From: Sphingobium sp. DEHP117
Lineage (GTDB): Bacteria > Pseudomonadota > Alphaproteobacteria > Sphingomonadales > Sphingomonadaceae
Assembly: GCF_030867385.1 (NCBI RefSeq)
Contig: NZ_JAPFBJ010000003.1
Coordinates: 496,001 to 560,000 of the forward strand
Length of the DNA: 64,000 bases
Reading direction: 5' to 3'
Part shown: piece after piece, positions 22,889 through 32,096 of the stretch
Numbering within the stretch: position 1 is the stretch's first letter
Layout: each line of letters opens with the position of its first letter
Position numbers and translations under genes: made by a program
Notes under the pieces: generated by a model
What the model saw: only the letters and a program-made list of their open reading frames with translations
Database searches by the model: none
What the model was told of the DNA's origin: nothing

Positions 22889-23749
22889 TTAAAGTGAACG
22901 AATGCCGGGCGCGCTCACGGCCATGTTGTCTATAAGCCGCGTTGTTCCCAGCCGCGCGGCGACCAGCAGGCGCGCAGGTCCGCCGATTCTGCGGACGGGC
23001 TGAAGGCTGCCGGCATCAACCAGCTCGACATAATCAATCGGCCCGAATCCCGCCGCTGCCAGCCGGTTTTTCACCCCAACGAGCGTGCCATCCACTTCCG
23101 CCCCTGCTTCCAGCACGGCCACCGCTTCGCGCATCGAATCGGGCAGCGCCACGGCCCGGGCGCGCTCCTCGGCTGTCAGATAGGCATTGCGGGATGAGAG
23201 CGCGAGGCCATCCTCCGCCCGCGCCGTCTCCACGCCGATGATCCCCAGCCCCATATCGAGGTCCGTCGCCATCCGCCGGATCACGGCAAGCTGCTGGAAA
23301 TCCTTCTCCCCGAACAGCGCAACGTCAGGTCGCACCTGATTGAACAGCTTCGCCACCACCGTTGCCACGCCATCAAAATGGCCGGGCCGGGCCGCGCCGC
23401 ACAGCCCCTCGCTCACGCCACTCACTGAAATCGTGGTGGCGAAGCCTGCGGGGTACATCGCCTCAACCGTGGGCGCCCAGAGTATCGCAACGCCTTCCGC
23501 CTCCAGCATCGCCGCGTCGCGCGCCTCCTGCCGGGGGTAGGCATCCAGATCCTCGTTCTTGCCGAACTGCATGGGGTTGACGAAGATGGAAGCGACGACA
23601 TGGTCCGCATGGTCCCGCGCCCTGCGTACAAGGCTCATATGCCCTTCGTGCAGCGCGCCCATGGTCGGCACCAGCGCAACCCGCCCTCCCCCAACCTTCA
23701 GAGCGGAAATAGCCGAGCGGAGCGCGGGAACGTCACGGACTATTTGCAC
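22889..23749 (-). CDS. panC: Pantothenate synthetase PanC
   Basis: 286 residues: LVPTMGALHEGHMSLVRRA (HxGH nucleotide motif), VVASIFVNPMQFGKNEDLDAYPR, LFGEKDFQQLAVI and SSRNAYL (KMSKS-like). Condenses pantoate and beta-alanine with ATP for coenzyme A synthesis. Monocistronic, with panB elsewhere; divergent from mipZ, their starts 80 bp apart. Confidence 0.96.
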   Translation of the reverse strand: MQIVRDVPALRSAISALKVGGGRVALVPTMGALHEGHMSLVRRARDHADHVVASIFVNPMQFGKNEDLDAYPRQEARDAAMLEAEGVAILWAPTVEAMYPAGFATTISVSGVSEGLCGAARPGHFDGVATVVAKLFNQVRPDVALFGEKDFQQLAVIRRMATDLDMGLGIIGVETARAEDGLALSSRNAYLTAEERARAVALPDSMREAVAVLEAGAEVDGTLVGVKNRLAAAGFGPIDYVELVDAGSLQPVRRIGGPARLLVAARLGTTRLIDNMAVSAPGIRSL

Positions 23750-23828
23750 GGGCGATTTGCCTCCGTTAAGGGTCTGACACAGTGCCGTCGCACTGCATAG
23801 CCATCACCGGGGGGAGACGGAAGTCAGC

Positions 23829-24632
23829 ATGTCGGGTCCGCAAGCGCATATCATCGTTTTCGCCAATGAAAAGGGCGGCACCGGCAAGTCCACCACCGCC
23901 GTGCACACCGGCGTCGCGCTATCAGCCATGGGCCACAAGGTCGCGATGCTGGACCTTGATCCGCGCCAGCGCACGGTGACGCGCTACCTCGAAAACCGCA
24001 CCGAAACCGCGCGCCGCCGCGAGATAGACCTGCCGACGCCGATCTTCCGCGTTTTCGATGGATCGCGCGAGGACGACCTCGATTCGGCCTACAAGAACCT
24101 TGCCGAGGGCATGGACTTTCTGATCGTCGACACGCCGGGCCGCGACGACGCCTACGCCAAATATATGGCCGCGCGCTCCAACACGCTCGTCACGCCGATG
24201 AACGACAGCTTCGTCGATTTCGACCTTATCGGCCAGGTCGATGCCGAGAGCTTCAAGGTGAAGCGCCTGTCCTTCTATGCCGAGCTGATCTTCGAGGCGC
24301 GCAAGACCCGCGCCAAGGCGGATGGCGTGACGATAGACTGGGTCGTGCTGAGGAACCGCCTGCAACATTTGGAGGCGCGCAACATGCGCCGGGTGGGTGA
24401 GGCGCTGATCGAACTTTCGAAGCGCGTGGGCTTCCGCGTGATCCCCGGCCTGTCCGAGCGCGTGATCTTCCGCGAGCTGTTCCCCTCGGGCCTCACCCTG
24501 CTCGACAAGGGACATCTGGGTGATCTGGGTTTCAGCCACCTCGCCGCGCGGCAGGAGCTGCGCGAGATGGTGACGGGCCTTGCCCTGCCGCTGGTGGAGC
24601 AGCGCGCCGAAGCCGGGATGAGCGCCGCCTGA
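23829..24632 (+). CDS. mipZ: Division plane positioning ATPase MipZ
   Basis: 267 residues, ParA/MinD-type deviant Walker A NEKGGTGKST (residues 13-22), DLDPRQRTVTRYLENR, IVDTPGRDD (Walker B), and the MipZ-typical stretch IDWVVLRNRLQHLEARN. MipZ forms a bipolar gradient through ParB and inhibits FtsZ polymerisation, so it replaces the Min system in many alphaproteobacteria. Stop and start overlap with the DnaJ-like gene by 1 bp. Confidence 0.95.
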   Translation: MSGPQAHIIVFANEKGGTGKSTTAVHTGVALSAMGHKVAMLDLDPRQRTVTRYLENRTETARRREIDLPTPIFRVFDGSREDDLDSAYKNLAEGMDFLIVDTPGRDDAYAKYMAARSNTLVTPMNDSFVDFDLIGQVDAESFKVKRLSFYAELIFEARKTRAKADGVTIDWVVLRNRLQHLEARNMRRVGEALIELSKRVGFRVIPGLSERVIFRELFPSGLTLLDKGHLGDLGFSHLAARQELREMVTGLALPLVEQRAEAGMSAA

Positions 24633-25051
24633 TGGGTTTCCTCGCGCTGGTCCTGATCGGATTTGCGGGCTGGCTGATCTTCACCGGCAGGCTGGCGCGG
24701 CTTACCGGCAAGGACGGCATGATGCTGGGGCTGGCCATCGTCGGCGCGGTGATGATTGCGCGCGGCGGCAAGTTCTGGGGCGCGATCCCGCTCGGCATTG
24801 CTGCTCTCTATGCGCTGCGGCGCTGGTCCGCAGTCCGCCCGCGCGCCGTGATCGCCGAGCCGCAGGCCGTGAGCGAAGCGCGCGCATTGCTGGGGGTGGG
24901 CGTGGGCGCCACCGCAGAGGATATCCGCGCCGCCCACCGCCGCCTTATCGCCAAGATCCACCCCGATGCCGGGGGCACGGAGGCTTTGGCAGAGAAAATT
25001 AACGAGGCCCGGTCCATATTGCTGCAACATCTCTCCGCGAGAGACGTTTGA
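24632..25051 (+). CDS. Membrane-anchored DnaJ-domain protein
   Basis: 139 residues: two hydrophobic segments (FLALVLIGFAGWLIF, MMLGLAIVGAVMIA), a basic linker, and a C-terminal J-like domain (ARALLGVGVGATAEDIRAAHRRLIAKIHPDAGGTEALAEKINEARSIL) with the HPD motif as HPDAGG. Layout as in Tim14/Pam18-like J proteins. Likely stimulates a DnaK-type chaperone at the membrane. Start overlaps the mipZ stop. Confidence 0.88.
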   Translation: MGFLALVLIGFAGWLIFTGRLARLTGKDGMMLGLAIVGAVMIARGGKFWGAIPLGIAALYALRRWSAVRPRAVIAEPQAVSEARALLGVGVGATAEDIRAAHRRLIAKIHPDAGGTEALAEKINEARSILLQHLSARDV

Positions 25052-25111
25052 CGCCATTCAATAAAGACAAGTCGCATCCGCCAACCTTCACCAAGACCAT
25101 GCAGGATTTCG

Positions 25112-26494
25112 ATGACCCACAATTTCCACCCCACCACCCTTCGTGAATATGACATCCGCGGTATCATCGGCGAGACGCTGGGCGAGGATGACGCCTATGC
25201 CATCGGCCGGGGCTTTGGCACGCTGATCGCCCGCGCGGGCGGCAAGAGCGTGGCAGTGGGATATGACGGTCGCGTCAGCTCGCCGGTGCTGGAGGCGGCG
25301 CTGGTGCGTGGTCTCAACGACAGCGGCATTCACGCGGTGCGCGTCGGCATGGGGCCGACCCCGATGCTATATTATGGCGAGGCTACGGAGCAGGTGGATG
25401 GCGGCATCCAGATAACCGGCAGCCACAATCCCGCCAATTACAATGGCTTCAAGATGGTATTTCAGGGCCGCCCGTTTTTCGGCGCGGACATCCTCGGCCT
25501 TGGCAAGATGGCGGCGGAGGGAGACTGGGTCTCCGGTAGCGCCGGATCGACCCAGATCGACATCATGGACCGCTATGTCGCCCGCCTGATCGAAGGATTT
25601 GACGGGCAGGCGCTGCGCATCGGCTGGGACGCCGGCAACGGCGCGGCCGGACCGGTGGTCGAGAAGCTGGTCAAGCTGCTGCCCGGCGAGCATTTCACGC
25701 TGTACACCGATGTAGACGGCAATTTTCCTAACCATCATCCCGATCCTACCGAAGAGAAGAATCTGGAGGACCTGAAGGCGCTTGTCGCGGAGAAAAGACT
25801 CGATTTCGGAGTCGCTTTTGACGGCGACGGTGACCGGATCGGCGCGATCGACGGCGAGGGCCGGGTGATCTGGGGCGACCAGCTGCTCGCCATCTATGCC
25901 GAGGCGGTGCTGCGCGAGGTGCCCGGCGCCACGATTATCGCGGATGTGAAGGCCAGCCAGGCGCTGTATGACCGCGTTGCGGAGCTGGGCGGACAACCGC
26001 TGATGTGGAAGACGGGCCATAGCCTAATTAAGTCCAAAATGAAGCAGACTGGAAGCCCCCTCGCAGGGGAAATGAGCGGCCACATCTTTTTCAAGCACGA
26101 ATATTACGGCTTTGACGACGCGCTCTACGCCGCCGTGCGCCTCATTCGGGCGGCAGGCACGCTCGGCAAGAGCGTCACCCAGCTGCGCGGCGAGATGCCC
26201 GCCATGGTGAACACGCCTGAAATGCGCTTTCAGGTGGACGAAAGCCGCAAGTTTGCTGCCGTAGACGAAGTGCTGGCCCGTTTGAAAGCGGCGGGCGCTG
26301 AAGTGAACGACACCGATGGCGCGCGCGTCAACACTGCGGATGGCTGGTGGCTGCTGCGCGCGTCGAACACGCAGGACGTGCTGGTCGCACGGGCCGAGGC
26401 GAAGGACGAGGCGGGTCTTGAGCGGCTGATGGCGCAGATAGACGAGCAGCTTGGCCTTTCGGGCATCAAGCGCGGGCCACAGGCGGGGCATTGA
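25112..26494 (+). CDS. Phosphomannomutase/phosphoglucomutase
   Basis: 460 residues, alpha-D-phosphohexomutase family: N-terminal YDIRGIIGE, catalytic phosphoserine loop [13 protein letters not shown], metal loop FDGDGDRIG, sugar-specificity loop [20 protein letters not shown], and C-terminal phosphate-binding [14 protein letters not shown]. Interconverts mannose or glucose 1- and 6-phosphates for LPS and exopolysaccharide precursors (AlgC/ManB type). About 60 bp after the J-protein gene, possibly co-transcribed. Confidence 0.95.
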   Translation: MTHNFHPTTLREYDIRGIIGETLGEDDAYAIGRGFGTLIARAGGKSVAVGYDGRVSSPVLEAALVRGLNDSGIHAVRVGMGPTPMLYYGEATEQVDGGIQITGSHNPANYNGFKMVFQGRPFFGADILGLGKMAAEGDWVSGSAGSTQIDIMDRYVARLIEGFDGQALRIGWDAGNGAAGPVVEKLVKLLPGEHFTLYTDVDGNFPNHHPDPTEEKNLEDLKALVAEKRLDFGVAFDGDGDRIGAIDGEGRVIWGDQLLAIYAEAVLREVPGATIIADVKASQALYDRVAELGGQPLMWKTGHSLIKSKMKQTGSPLAGEMSGHIFFKHEYYGFDDALYAAVRLIRAAGTLGKSVTQLRGEMPAMVNTPEMRFQVDESRKFAAVDEVLARLKAAGAEVNDTDGARVNTADGWWLLRASNTQDVLVARAEAKDEAGLERLMAQIDEQLGLSGIKRGPQAGH

Positions 26495-26639
26495 TTCGCG
26501 AGTCGGGGCCGCGTGTCAGCCGAGCTCGGCCCCAAAATGGTGCGAAATTTAACGGCTTGTTAAGTCGGCCTTACGCATTTTTTTCCGCGATAACTCTACG
26601 GAAACGCAAGAAAATCGGGGCGAGTGCATTTTTTGCAAT

Positions 26640-26752
26640 CGCGAGGCGTTGTTTCGCACTTGCGAAATAAGCCTCCCCGACGCACATAGAGAGTGCCTTT
26701 CAGGCATCCTCTCCTAAAAACTTTCAGCCGCCCTCCGGGGCGGCTTTTTTTT
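26640..26752 (+). ncRNA. Candidate structured small RNA (three stem-loops)
   Basis: In the 230-bp gap after the mutase gene, three stem-loops follow in series on the plus strand: 26643-26675 (GAGGC...TTTCGC-actt-GCGAAA...GCCTC), 26689-26713 (GAGAG-TGCC...GGCA..CTCTC) and a terminator at 26727-26744 with an 8-T tail. Unpaired CCC and CCTAAAAA stretches lie between them. An independent sRNA or a processed 3' UTR of the mutase mRNA are both possible. I could not identify a convincing promoter. Confidence 0.45.
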
Positions 26753-27593
26753 GGCCATGCTGCGGCGCGCAGTGATGCGTCTCGCCCATGTGGTAGGGCC
26801 AGCCGCAGGAGGCGCACATACGGTCGCCCGACGGCTCCAGCCCGTGGCCAACAGACACGCGCTCGTCGAACACGAAGCAGTTGCCCTGCCAAAGGCTTTG
26901 ATTTTCTGGCACTGCCTCAAGATAGCGCAAAATGCCGCCCTTGAGGTGATAGACTTCGCCCAGCCCCATGGCTCGCGCCAGCGCCGTTGACTTCTCACAT
27001 CGTATGCCGCCTGTGCAGAACATGGCGACCTTCGGCGCCGCCCGCCCCTCCTCCGCCCAGCGCGCCTGCTCGCGCGCCAGCCAGCCGGGAAATTCGCTGA
27101 AATTGCGGATAGCCGGGTCTATCGCACCCGCGAAGGAACCGATCGCAACTTCATAGTCATTGCGCGTATCGATCAGGATCGTGTCCGGGTCGGTGATCAG
27201 GGCGTTCCAGTCCTGCGGCTCTACATACAGCCCCGCATTGCGCGCAGGGTCGACCTCGCCCGCGTTCATCGTCACGATCTCGCGCTTGAGCTTCACCTTC
27301 ATGCGCCCGAACGGATGCGCATCCGCCCAGGCGTATTTCACCTCCAGATCCGAACAATCCGGCAGGGTGCGCAGCCGCGTCACCAGCAGGTCGATGGCGG
27401 GTTCCGTGCCGGACACCGTGCCGTTGATGCCCTCCCGCGCCAGCAACAGCGTGCCCCGGACATCCAGCTCAGCGCACCAGACCCTGATTTCCGCCCGCAG
27501 CGCGGTGGGGTCATCGAACCGGGCGAAGCGATAGAGCGCGGCGATGCGGATAGGGGGTGTTACCGGCTTTTCGGGCGTATCGATTGCTGTCAT
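26724..27593 (-). CDS. trhO: tRNA uridine(34) hydroxylase TrhO (rhodanese domain)
   Basis: 289 residues from MTAIDTPEKP; Met at 27620 is an alternative. N-terminal acylphosphatase-like part (ALYRFARFDDPTALRAEIR ... GTLLLAREGINGTVSG), then a rhodanese domain (ILIDTRNDYEVAIGSF ... MFCTGGIRCEKS with the active Cys) and a C-terminal Cys-rich segment (CASCGWPY ... HHCAPQHG). Forms ho5U34 in tRNA using O2. The 3' end overlaps the plus-strand terminator at 26727. Confidence 0.93.
   Translation of the reverse strand: MTAIDTPEKPVTPPIRIAALYRFARFDDPTALRAEIRVWCAELDVRGTLLLAREGINGTVSGTEPAIDLLVTRLRTLPDCSDLEVKYAWADAHPFGRMKVKLKREIVTMNAGEVDPARNAGLYVEPQDWNALITDPDTILIDTRNDYEVAIGSFAGAIDPAIRNFSEFPGWLAREQARWAEEGRAAPKVAMFCTGGIRCEKSTALARAMGLGEVYHLKGGILRYLEAVPENQSLWQGNCFVFDERVSVGHGLEPSGDRMCASCGWPYHMGETHHCAPQHGQKKAAPEGG
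26727..26752 (+). terminator. Strong Rho-independent terminator
   Basis: Stem GCCGCCC / GGGCGGC (7 bp, TCCG tetraloop) followed by eight T, plus strand. It ends either the candidate sRNA or a long 3' UTR of the mutase gene, and overlaps the last codons of the convergent trhO. Confidence 0.9.
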
Positions 27594-27791
27594 GCCTGTT
27601 CCGTTACGGCTTATTGCCATGTGCTGGCAATATGGCCTGAGCAGGTGTGGCTTATCTGCACGTTCCGCAGAAAATGCAGAGTAAAAATGCTGTAAAATTC
27701 AGACAGCAAGGTTGCACTCCTGCTAAAATGGGTCATATTTGTCTCATAACCAACGGTCCGTCAGAGATCATGTAAAATGGAAGGGTGCATC

Positions 27792-30557
27792 ATGAAGAAG
27801 AGCCTTGAAATTTTCACTCCCGGCGCTGCGGTGGCAGCCATTGCCTTCAGCCTTTCGGCCCACGCACAGGAAACAAACTCCGCCCCGGCTGCTGATCAGG
27901 CCGCGCCTGCCGCCGCTGATGAAGCTCCGCAGGAGGAAGGCCTCATCATCGTCACCGCCACCCGCCGCGCCAGCCCGCTGGCCAATGTGCCGATCGCCGT
28001 TTCCGCCGTCACCGCCGCCTCCCTGCAGAACAGCGGCGCGAACGACATTCGCCAGCTCAATCAACTCGCTCCCTCATTGCTGGTCTCCTCCACCGGCTCC
28101 GAAGCCAATGGCGCGGCGCGCATTCGCGGCGTCGGCACGGTGGGCGACAATCCCGGCCTGGAAAGCTCGGTCGCGGTGTTCATCGATGGCGTCTACCGCT
28201 CGCGCACCGGCGCGGGCCTGACCGACCTTGGCGAGATCGAGCGGATCGAGGTGCTGCGCGGGCCGCAGGGCACGCTGTTCGGCCGCAACGCCTCGGCGGG
28301 CCTCATCAACATCGTTTCCAAGGGCCCGGAATTCACATTCGGCGCCAAGGGTGAAATCACCTACGGCAACTATGATTTTTGGCGCGTGTCGGGCAGCGTC
28401 ACCGGCCCGGTGAGCGAGAAGATCGCGCTGAGGATGGACGGCGTGTGGAGCCAGCGCGACGGCTTCATGAAGCTTGTAGACGCTGCGGGCAACAAGGTGG
28501 GCGATACCAACGACCGCGACCGTTATTTCCTGCGCGGGCAGGCATTGCTGGAACCGAACGATGCGCTCTCCATCCGCCTGATCGGCGACTATACCAACCG
28601 CGATGAAAGCTGTTGCGCGGCGGTGTATATCTCCAAGCGCGAAGTGCTCGCTCCCGCGCCCGGCACGGTCAACCCCACAAGCCGCATCGCTACCATCCTT
28701 CAGACGATCAGCGGCGTGCCCATCACCATAGATCCCTATAGCCGCACCACCAGCATTACCCCGGGCCGCGACTATGTTTCAAAGCTTAAGGACTGGGGCC
28801 TTTCGGGTGAAATCAACTATGATTTCGGTGACACGAAGCTCACCAGCATCACCGCTTACCGCGACTATAAATCCCGCGACTATGGCGACTATGACTATAA
28901 CCGTGCGGACATCGTGTACCGCGATCCCAACACCTATCGCCAGTTCAAGACCTTCACGCAGGAGCTGCGGCTTCAGGGACAGGCGTTCGACAACAAGCTC
29001 GACTGGCTGGTAGGTGGCTATTATTCCAACGAGAAGCTGACGCTGGTCGACAATATCCGCTTTGGCGCGGATTATGGCCTGTTCGCGACGTGCCGAATTC
29101 TTTCAGGCAGCCTTCCGGCGGCCAGCCTGCCGTGCAACAGCCGGGCATCCTTCCTGGCACCGACGGTCGGCGTGATTGATCAAGTCACAACTAACCCGAT
29201 ATTGAATGGCGCACTGCGTACTTTGGTCAATATCGGCGCGACAGGCACTGCTGGAGACCGCGATGCGCAGTACAAACAGGACAGCGAGAGCATCGCCGCC
29301 TTCACACACAACATCGTCCATATCACCAACAAGCTCGATCTTACCGTCGGCTTGCGATACACGCATGAAAAGAAAAAACTTTCTGCCACTTTCAACAATG
29401 ACAACGCGGCGTGCACCGCCCTGCAAACGAGGGTAGCGGGCGCTCCGAATGATCTTGTCGATCTGACATCGGGCGCATTTGGCGCTTCGGCCGCCCAGCT
29501 TTCTCAAGGCATTCTCGCCCTCGGCTGTCTAGGTAACGGCAGCCCGGCGCTCAATGCCCTCGCCCTTAATGACAGCATCAGCGACAACGAGCTTTCCGGC
29601 ACCGCTGTGCTGTCTTACAAGCCGACGCGCGAGATGCTGATCTACGCCAGCTATTCGCGCGGGTACAAGGCGGGTGGCTATAACCTCGACCGGTTCGAGC
29701 TGGGCAACTACGGCACCAATGGTGGCAACACCGCGCCCGCGACATATTTCACCCCGCGCAGCGCCGCAGACTCCCCCTCGCTCCGTTTTGCGGCGGAAAA
29801 GGTCGATGCGTTCGAGGTCGGCATGAAATACAGCACCCGGCAGTGGGGCGTTAACATCGCGGCCTTCAGGCAGGAGTTCAAGAACTTCCAGCTGAACACC
29901 TATAACGGCTTCAGCTTCGTCGTGCAGAACATCAACGGCTGCGACGGCACGCTCTCGGCAGGCACCTGTGCCAAGGGCGATGTGAAGCCCGGCCTCGTCA
30001 GCCAGGGCATTGAGCTGGAGCTGAATGCCTCGCCGGTGCGTAATGTCCGGGTAAGCGGCGGGTTGACCTATGCCGAGGCAAAGTTCGCCAAGCGGCTGGT
30101 CGGCAGCGGCGATGGGCAGACTCCGCTGGACTCGGCGCTGTTCCTGCTGCCCGGCCGCATCAACAGCAACGCACCGAAATTTGTTACCACCATGAGCTTT
30201 GCGTGGACGCCCGACATCGGCTCCAGCGGGGTTTCCGGCCTGCTCTATTTCGATGGCCGTATGACCGGCGACTACAATACCGGCTCAGACCTGTTCCCCG
30301 AGAAAACGCAGGATGGCTATGATGTGTGGAACGCGCGCATCGGCATCCGCGGGCCAGAGCAGCGCTGGGCGGTAGAGTTCTGGGGCCAGAACGTGTTCAA
30401 CACCAAATATACCCAGGTGGCGTTCAACACCCCGTTGCAGGGCAGCAATTCCATCGCACATGTCCAGGCTGGCCGCGCGACCAGCGCGACGCAGCTGTTC
30501 TCCGCCTATCTGGCTGAGCCGCGCACATATGGCATCACCATTCGCGGCAAGTTCTGA
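27792..30557 (+). CDS. TonB-dependent outer-membrane receptor
   Basis: 921 residues from MKKSLEIFTPG, chosen for GGAAGGG 7 bp upstream; an ATG 15 bp earlier is less likely. A signal peptide ends near AHAQE. Then a Pro/Ala-rich linker, a TonB-box-like GLIIVTATRR, the plug (IAVSAVTAASLQNSGANDIRQLNQLAPSL; RGPQGTLFGRNASAGLINIVS) and a 22-strand barrel ending in the aromatic residue of ITIRGKF. Resembles the large sphingomonad receptors for complex organic or siderophore substrates. The ligand is unknown; no Fur box or partner gene is visible. The 170 bp upstream are AT-rich and show no recognised regulatory site. Confidence 0.93.
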   Translation: MKKSLEIFTPGAAVAAIAFSLSAHAQETNSAPAADQAAPAAADEAPQEEGLIIVTATRRASPLANVPIAVSAVTAASLQNSGANDIRQLNQLAPSLLVSSTGSEANGAARIRGVGTVGDNPGLESSVAVFIDGVYRSRTGAGLTDLGEIERIEVLRGPQGTLFGRNASAGLINIVSKGPEFTFGAKGEITYGNYDFWRVSGSVTGPVSEKIALRMDGVWSQRDGFMKLVDAAGNKVGDTNDRDRYFLRGQALLEPNDALSIRLIGDYTNRDESCCAAVYISKREVLAPAPGTVNPTSRIATILQTISGVPITIDPYSRTTSITPGRDYVSKLKDWGLSGEINYDFGDTKLTSITAYRDYKSRDYGDYDYNRADIVYRDPNTYRQFKTFTQELRLQGQAFDNKLDWLVGGYYSNEKLTLVDNIRFGADYGLFATCRILSGSLPAASLPCNSRASFLAPTVGVIDQVTTNPILNGALRTLVNIGATGTAGDRDAQYKQDSESIAAFTHNIVHITNKLDLTVGLRYTHEKKKLSATFNNDNAACTALQTRVAGAPNDLVDLTSGAFGASAAQLSQGILALGCLGNGSPALNALALNDSISDNELSGTAVLSYKPTREMLIYASYSRGYKAGGYNLDRFELGNYGTNGGNTAPATYFTPRSAADSPSLRFAAEKVDAFEVGMKYSTRQWGVNIAAFRQEFKNFQLNTYNGFSFVVQNINGCDGTLSAGTCAKGDVKPGLVSQGIELELNASPVRNVRVSGGLTYAEAKFAKRLVGSGDGQTPLDSALFLLPGRINSNAPKFVTTMSFAWTPDIGSSGVSGLLYFDGRMTGDYNTGSDLFPEKTQDGYDVWNARIGIRGPEQRWAVEFWGQNVFNTKYTQVAFNTPLQGSNSIAHVQAGRATSATQLFSAYLAEPRTYGITIRGKF

Positions 30558-30567
30558 CTTGACGTCA

Positions 30568-30673
30568 TAGAGCATCGTGCGCAAAAGTGGGGACCGGTTT
30601 TGCGCCAAAACGATGCGGTAAAACAAAAACTTAGAGCGCGCTGACCGATCCAGATTTAGCGCAGCGCGCTCTA
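30568..30673. repeat. Palindromic intergenic repeat, family 1, copy 2
   Basis: 106-bp element bounded by TAGAGC and GCTCTA, almost identical to 17129-17257 but without the 23-bp insertion. Core palindrome GCGCAAAA-gtggggaccgg-TTTTGCGC, then ATCGT/ACGAT arms and a second palindrome ending CAGCGCGCTCTA. Lies between the receptor gene and its terminator. Confidence 0.85.
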
Positions 30674-30682
30674 GGATTTGGG

Positions 30683-30713
30683 AAGGCCGCCTCGACATCG
30701 GGGCGGCCTTTTC
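30683..30713. terminator. Bidirectional terminator between the receptor gene and yggS
   Basis: Stem AAGGCCGCC / GGCGGCCTT with a 10-nt loop. T-rich TTTTCGGTTT follows on the plus strand and A residues flank the other side. It can serve both convergent genes. Confidence 0.75.
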
Positions 30714-30721
30714 GGTTTCGG

Positions 30722-31402
30722 CTAACCCCGCGCGCCGAACAGTGCGGAGCCGACGCGCACATGGGTCGCGCCGAGCATCACCGCCGTCTCATAGTCGCCC
30801 GACATGCCCATGGAGAGGCCTTCGAGCCCGACATCCCGCGCCATCTTTGCCAGCAGCGCGAAATAGGGCACCGCCTCGACATCGGCCGGTGGCACGCACA
30901 TCAGCCCGATGACGGGAATACCGGCCTCCTGCGCGGCGGCCAGCAGGGCGGGTACATCGGCAATCGCGCAGCCGCCCTTTTGTGGTTCCTCGCCGATATT
31001 GACCTGGACGAAGCACGGCACCTGCCGCCCCGCCGCCGCCATCGCCTTGCCCAGCGCCGCGACCAGCGACGGCCTATCGAGCGAATGGATCACATCGAAC
31101 AGCCCGACTGCCTCCGCCGCCTTGTTGCTCTGAAGCTGGCCGACGAGGTGCAGCGTAACGTCGGGATAGCGCGCGCGCAGATCGGGCCATTTGGCTTGCG
31201 CCTCCTGCACCCGGTTTTCGCCGAAATGGCGCTGCCCCTGCTCCAGCAAGGGCAGGATCGCGTCGGCCCCATGCGTCTTGGAGATGGCGATCAGCGTCAC
31301 GTCGTCGGCGCTGCGCCCGGCGAGCGCGGCGGCTTTCGCTATGCGGCCGCGCACCTCGGCAAGCGGGGTCTGGGCGGGCGTTTCGAGAGTGGATTGGTCC
31401 AT
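30722..31402 (-). CDS. yggS: YggS family PLP homeostasis protein
   Basis: 226 residues from MDQSTLETPA; Met at 31426 is possible. Alanine-racemase-like N-terminal TIM barrel fold: DVTLIAISKTHGAD (PLP Lys near 42), HFGENRVQEA, LHLVGQLQSNKAAEAV, SMGMSGDYETAVMLGATHVRVGSALFG. Binds PLP and balances vitamin B6 pools; no catalytic activity is known. Divergent from the ThiE-like gene, their start codons only 22 bp apart. Confidence 0.95.
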   Translation of the reverse strand: MDQSTLETPAQTPLAEVRGRIAKAAALAGRSADDVTLIAISKTHGADAILPLLEQGQRHFGENRVQEAQAKWPDLRARYPDVTLHLVGQLQSNKAAEAVGLFDVIHSLDRPSLVAALGKAMAAAGRQVPCFVQVNIGEEPQKGGCAIADVPALLAAAQEAGIPVIGLMCVPPADVEAVPYFALLAKMARDVGLEGLSMGMSGDYETAVMLGATHVRVGSALFGARG

Positions 31403-31424
31403 GCGCGCCGCTATAGAGGGCGAC

Positions 31425-31976
31425 ATGCTCCGCCGCCAGCCCCCTTCATCCCTGCCGCGACTGTGGCTGTTTACCGATGAACGGGTAGAGGAAGCCCACT
31501 TGCTGCGCGCGATTGCCCGGCTGCCGCGCGGGGCAGGCGTGGTGTTTAGGCATTATGGGCTGGAGCGCGAGGCGCGACGTGACCTGTTTGACAAGGTAGT
31601 GACGCTGGCGCGGCGGCATGGCCTGCTCCTGCTGGCGGCAGGTGATGTGCCGGGCCGAGGCGCGCATGGCGTTCACCGCCCGGCTCACGCGGCCACCCGC
31701 CGCAAGGTCCTGCTCGGCCTCGTCTCAGCAGCCGTGCATGATATGCGCCAGCTTGCCGCCGCCTATCGCGCGGGCGCGGACATCGTCTTCATCTCGCCCG
31801 TTTTTCCGACCCGCTCGCACCCCGGGGGGCAAACACTCGGGCCGATGCATTTCGCCACGCTGACAAGGCGCGCGCGCTGCCCGGTCATCGCACTTGGCGG
31901 CATGACCCCCGCGCGCTTCCGCCGCCTCAAACCGCTCGGCGCCCACGGCTGGGCCGCTATAGATGCGCTGTGTTAG
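31425..31976 (+). CDS. ThiE/TenI-like thiamine phosphate synthase family protein
   Basis: 183 residues from MLRRQPPSSL (GAGGG 5-6 bp upstream). TIM barrel with ThiE/TenI features: LWLFTDERVEEA, GAGVVFRHYGLE, VHDMRQLAAAYRAGADIVFISPVFPTRSHPGG, VIALGGMT. The early Thr/Asp and GG phosphate loop are kept, but the protein is shorter than ThiE (about 210), so a TenI-like regulator or salvage role is equally possible. The thiL gene lies 15 kb away. Confidence 0.8.
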   Translation: MLRRQPPSSLPRLWLFTDERVEEAHLLRAIARLPRGAGVVFRHYGLEREARRDLFDKVVTLARRHGLLLLAAGDVPGRGAHGVHRPAHAATRRKVLLGLVSAAVHDMRQLAAAYRAGADIVFISPVFPTRSHPGGQTLGPMHFATLTRRARCPVIALGGMTPARFRRLKPLGAHGWAAIDALC

Positions 31977-31978
31977 AT

Positions 31979-32096
31979 TTGGCTCAGGGCGTGGCGAAAA
32001 TGGTGTTTTTCGAGAACCGGCGCGGAGCGTACTTTCAGTACGTGAGCACCGGAAGCGCAGAAAGGCGCCATTTGCAGCCCGGCCTGGGCCAAATCC
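31979..32096. repeat. Palindromic intergenic repeat, family 2
   Basis: About 118 bp with inverted ends GATTTGGC.CAGG ... CCTGGGCCAAATC and nested arms (ATGG/CCAT; GTACtttcaGTAC; CCGG). It fills the whole gap between the ThiE-like gene and the 251-codon gene. I recall similar sequences in sphingomonad genomes; copy number cannot be tested here. Confidence 0.65.

Noticed and set aside
31180..31430. TPP riboswitch before the ThiE-like gene or thiL
   Set aside because: No THI-box-like motif recognised, and the ThiE-like gene has only 22 bp to its divergent neighbour.
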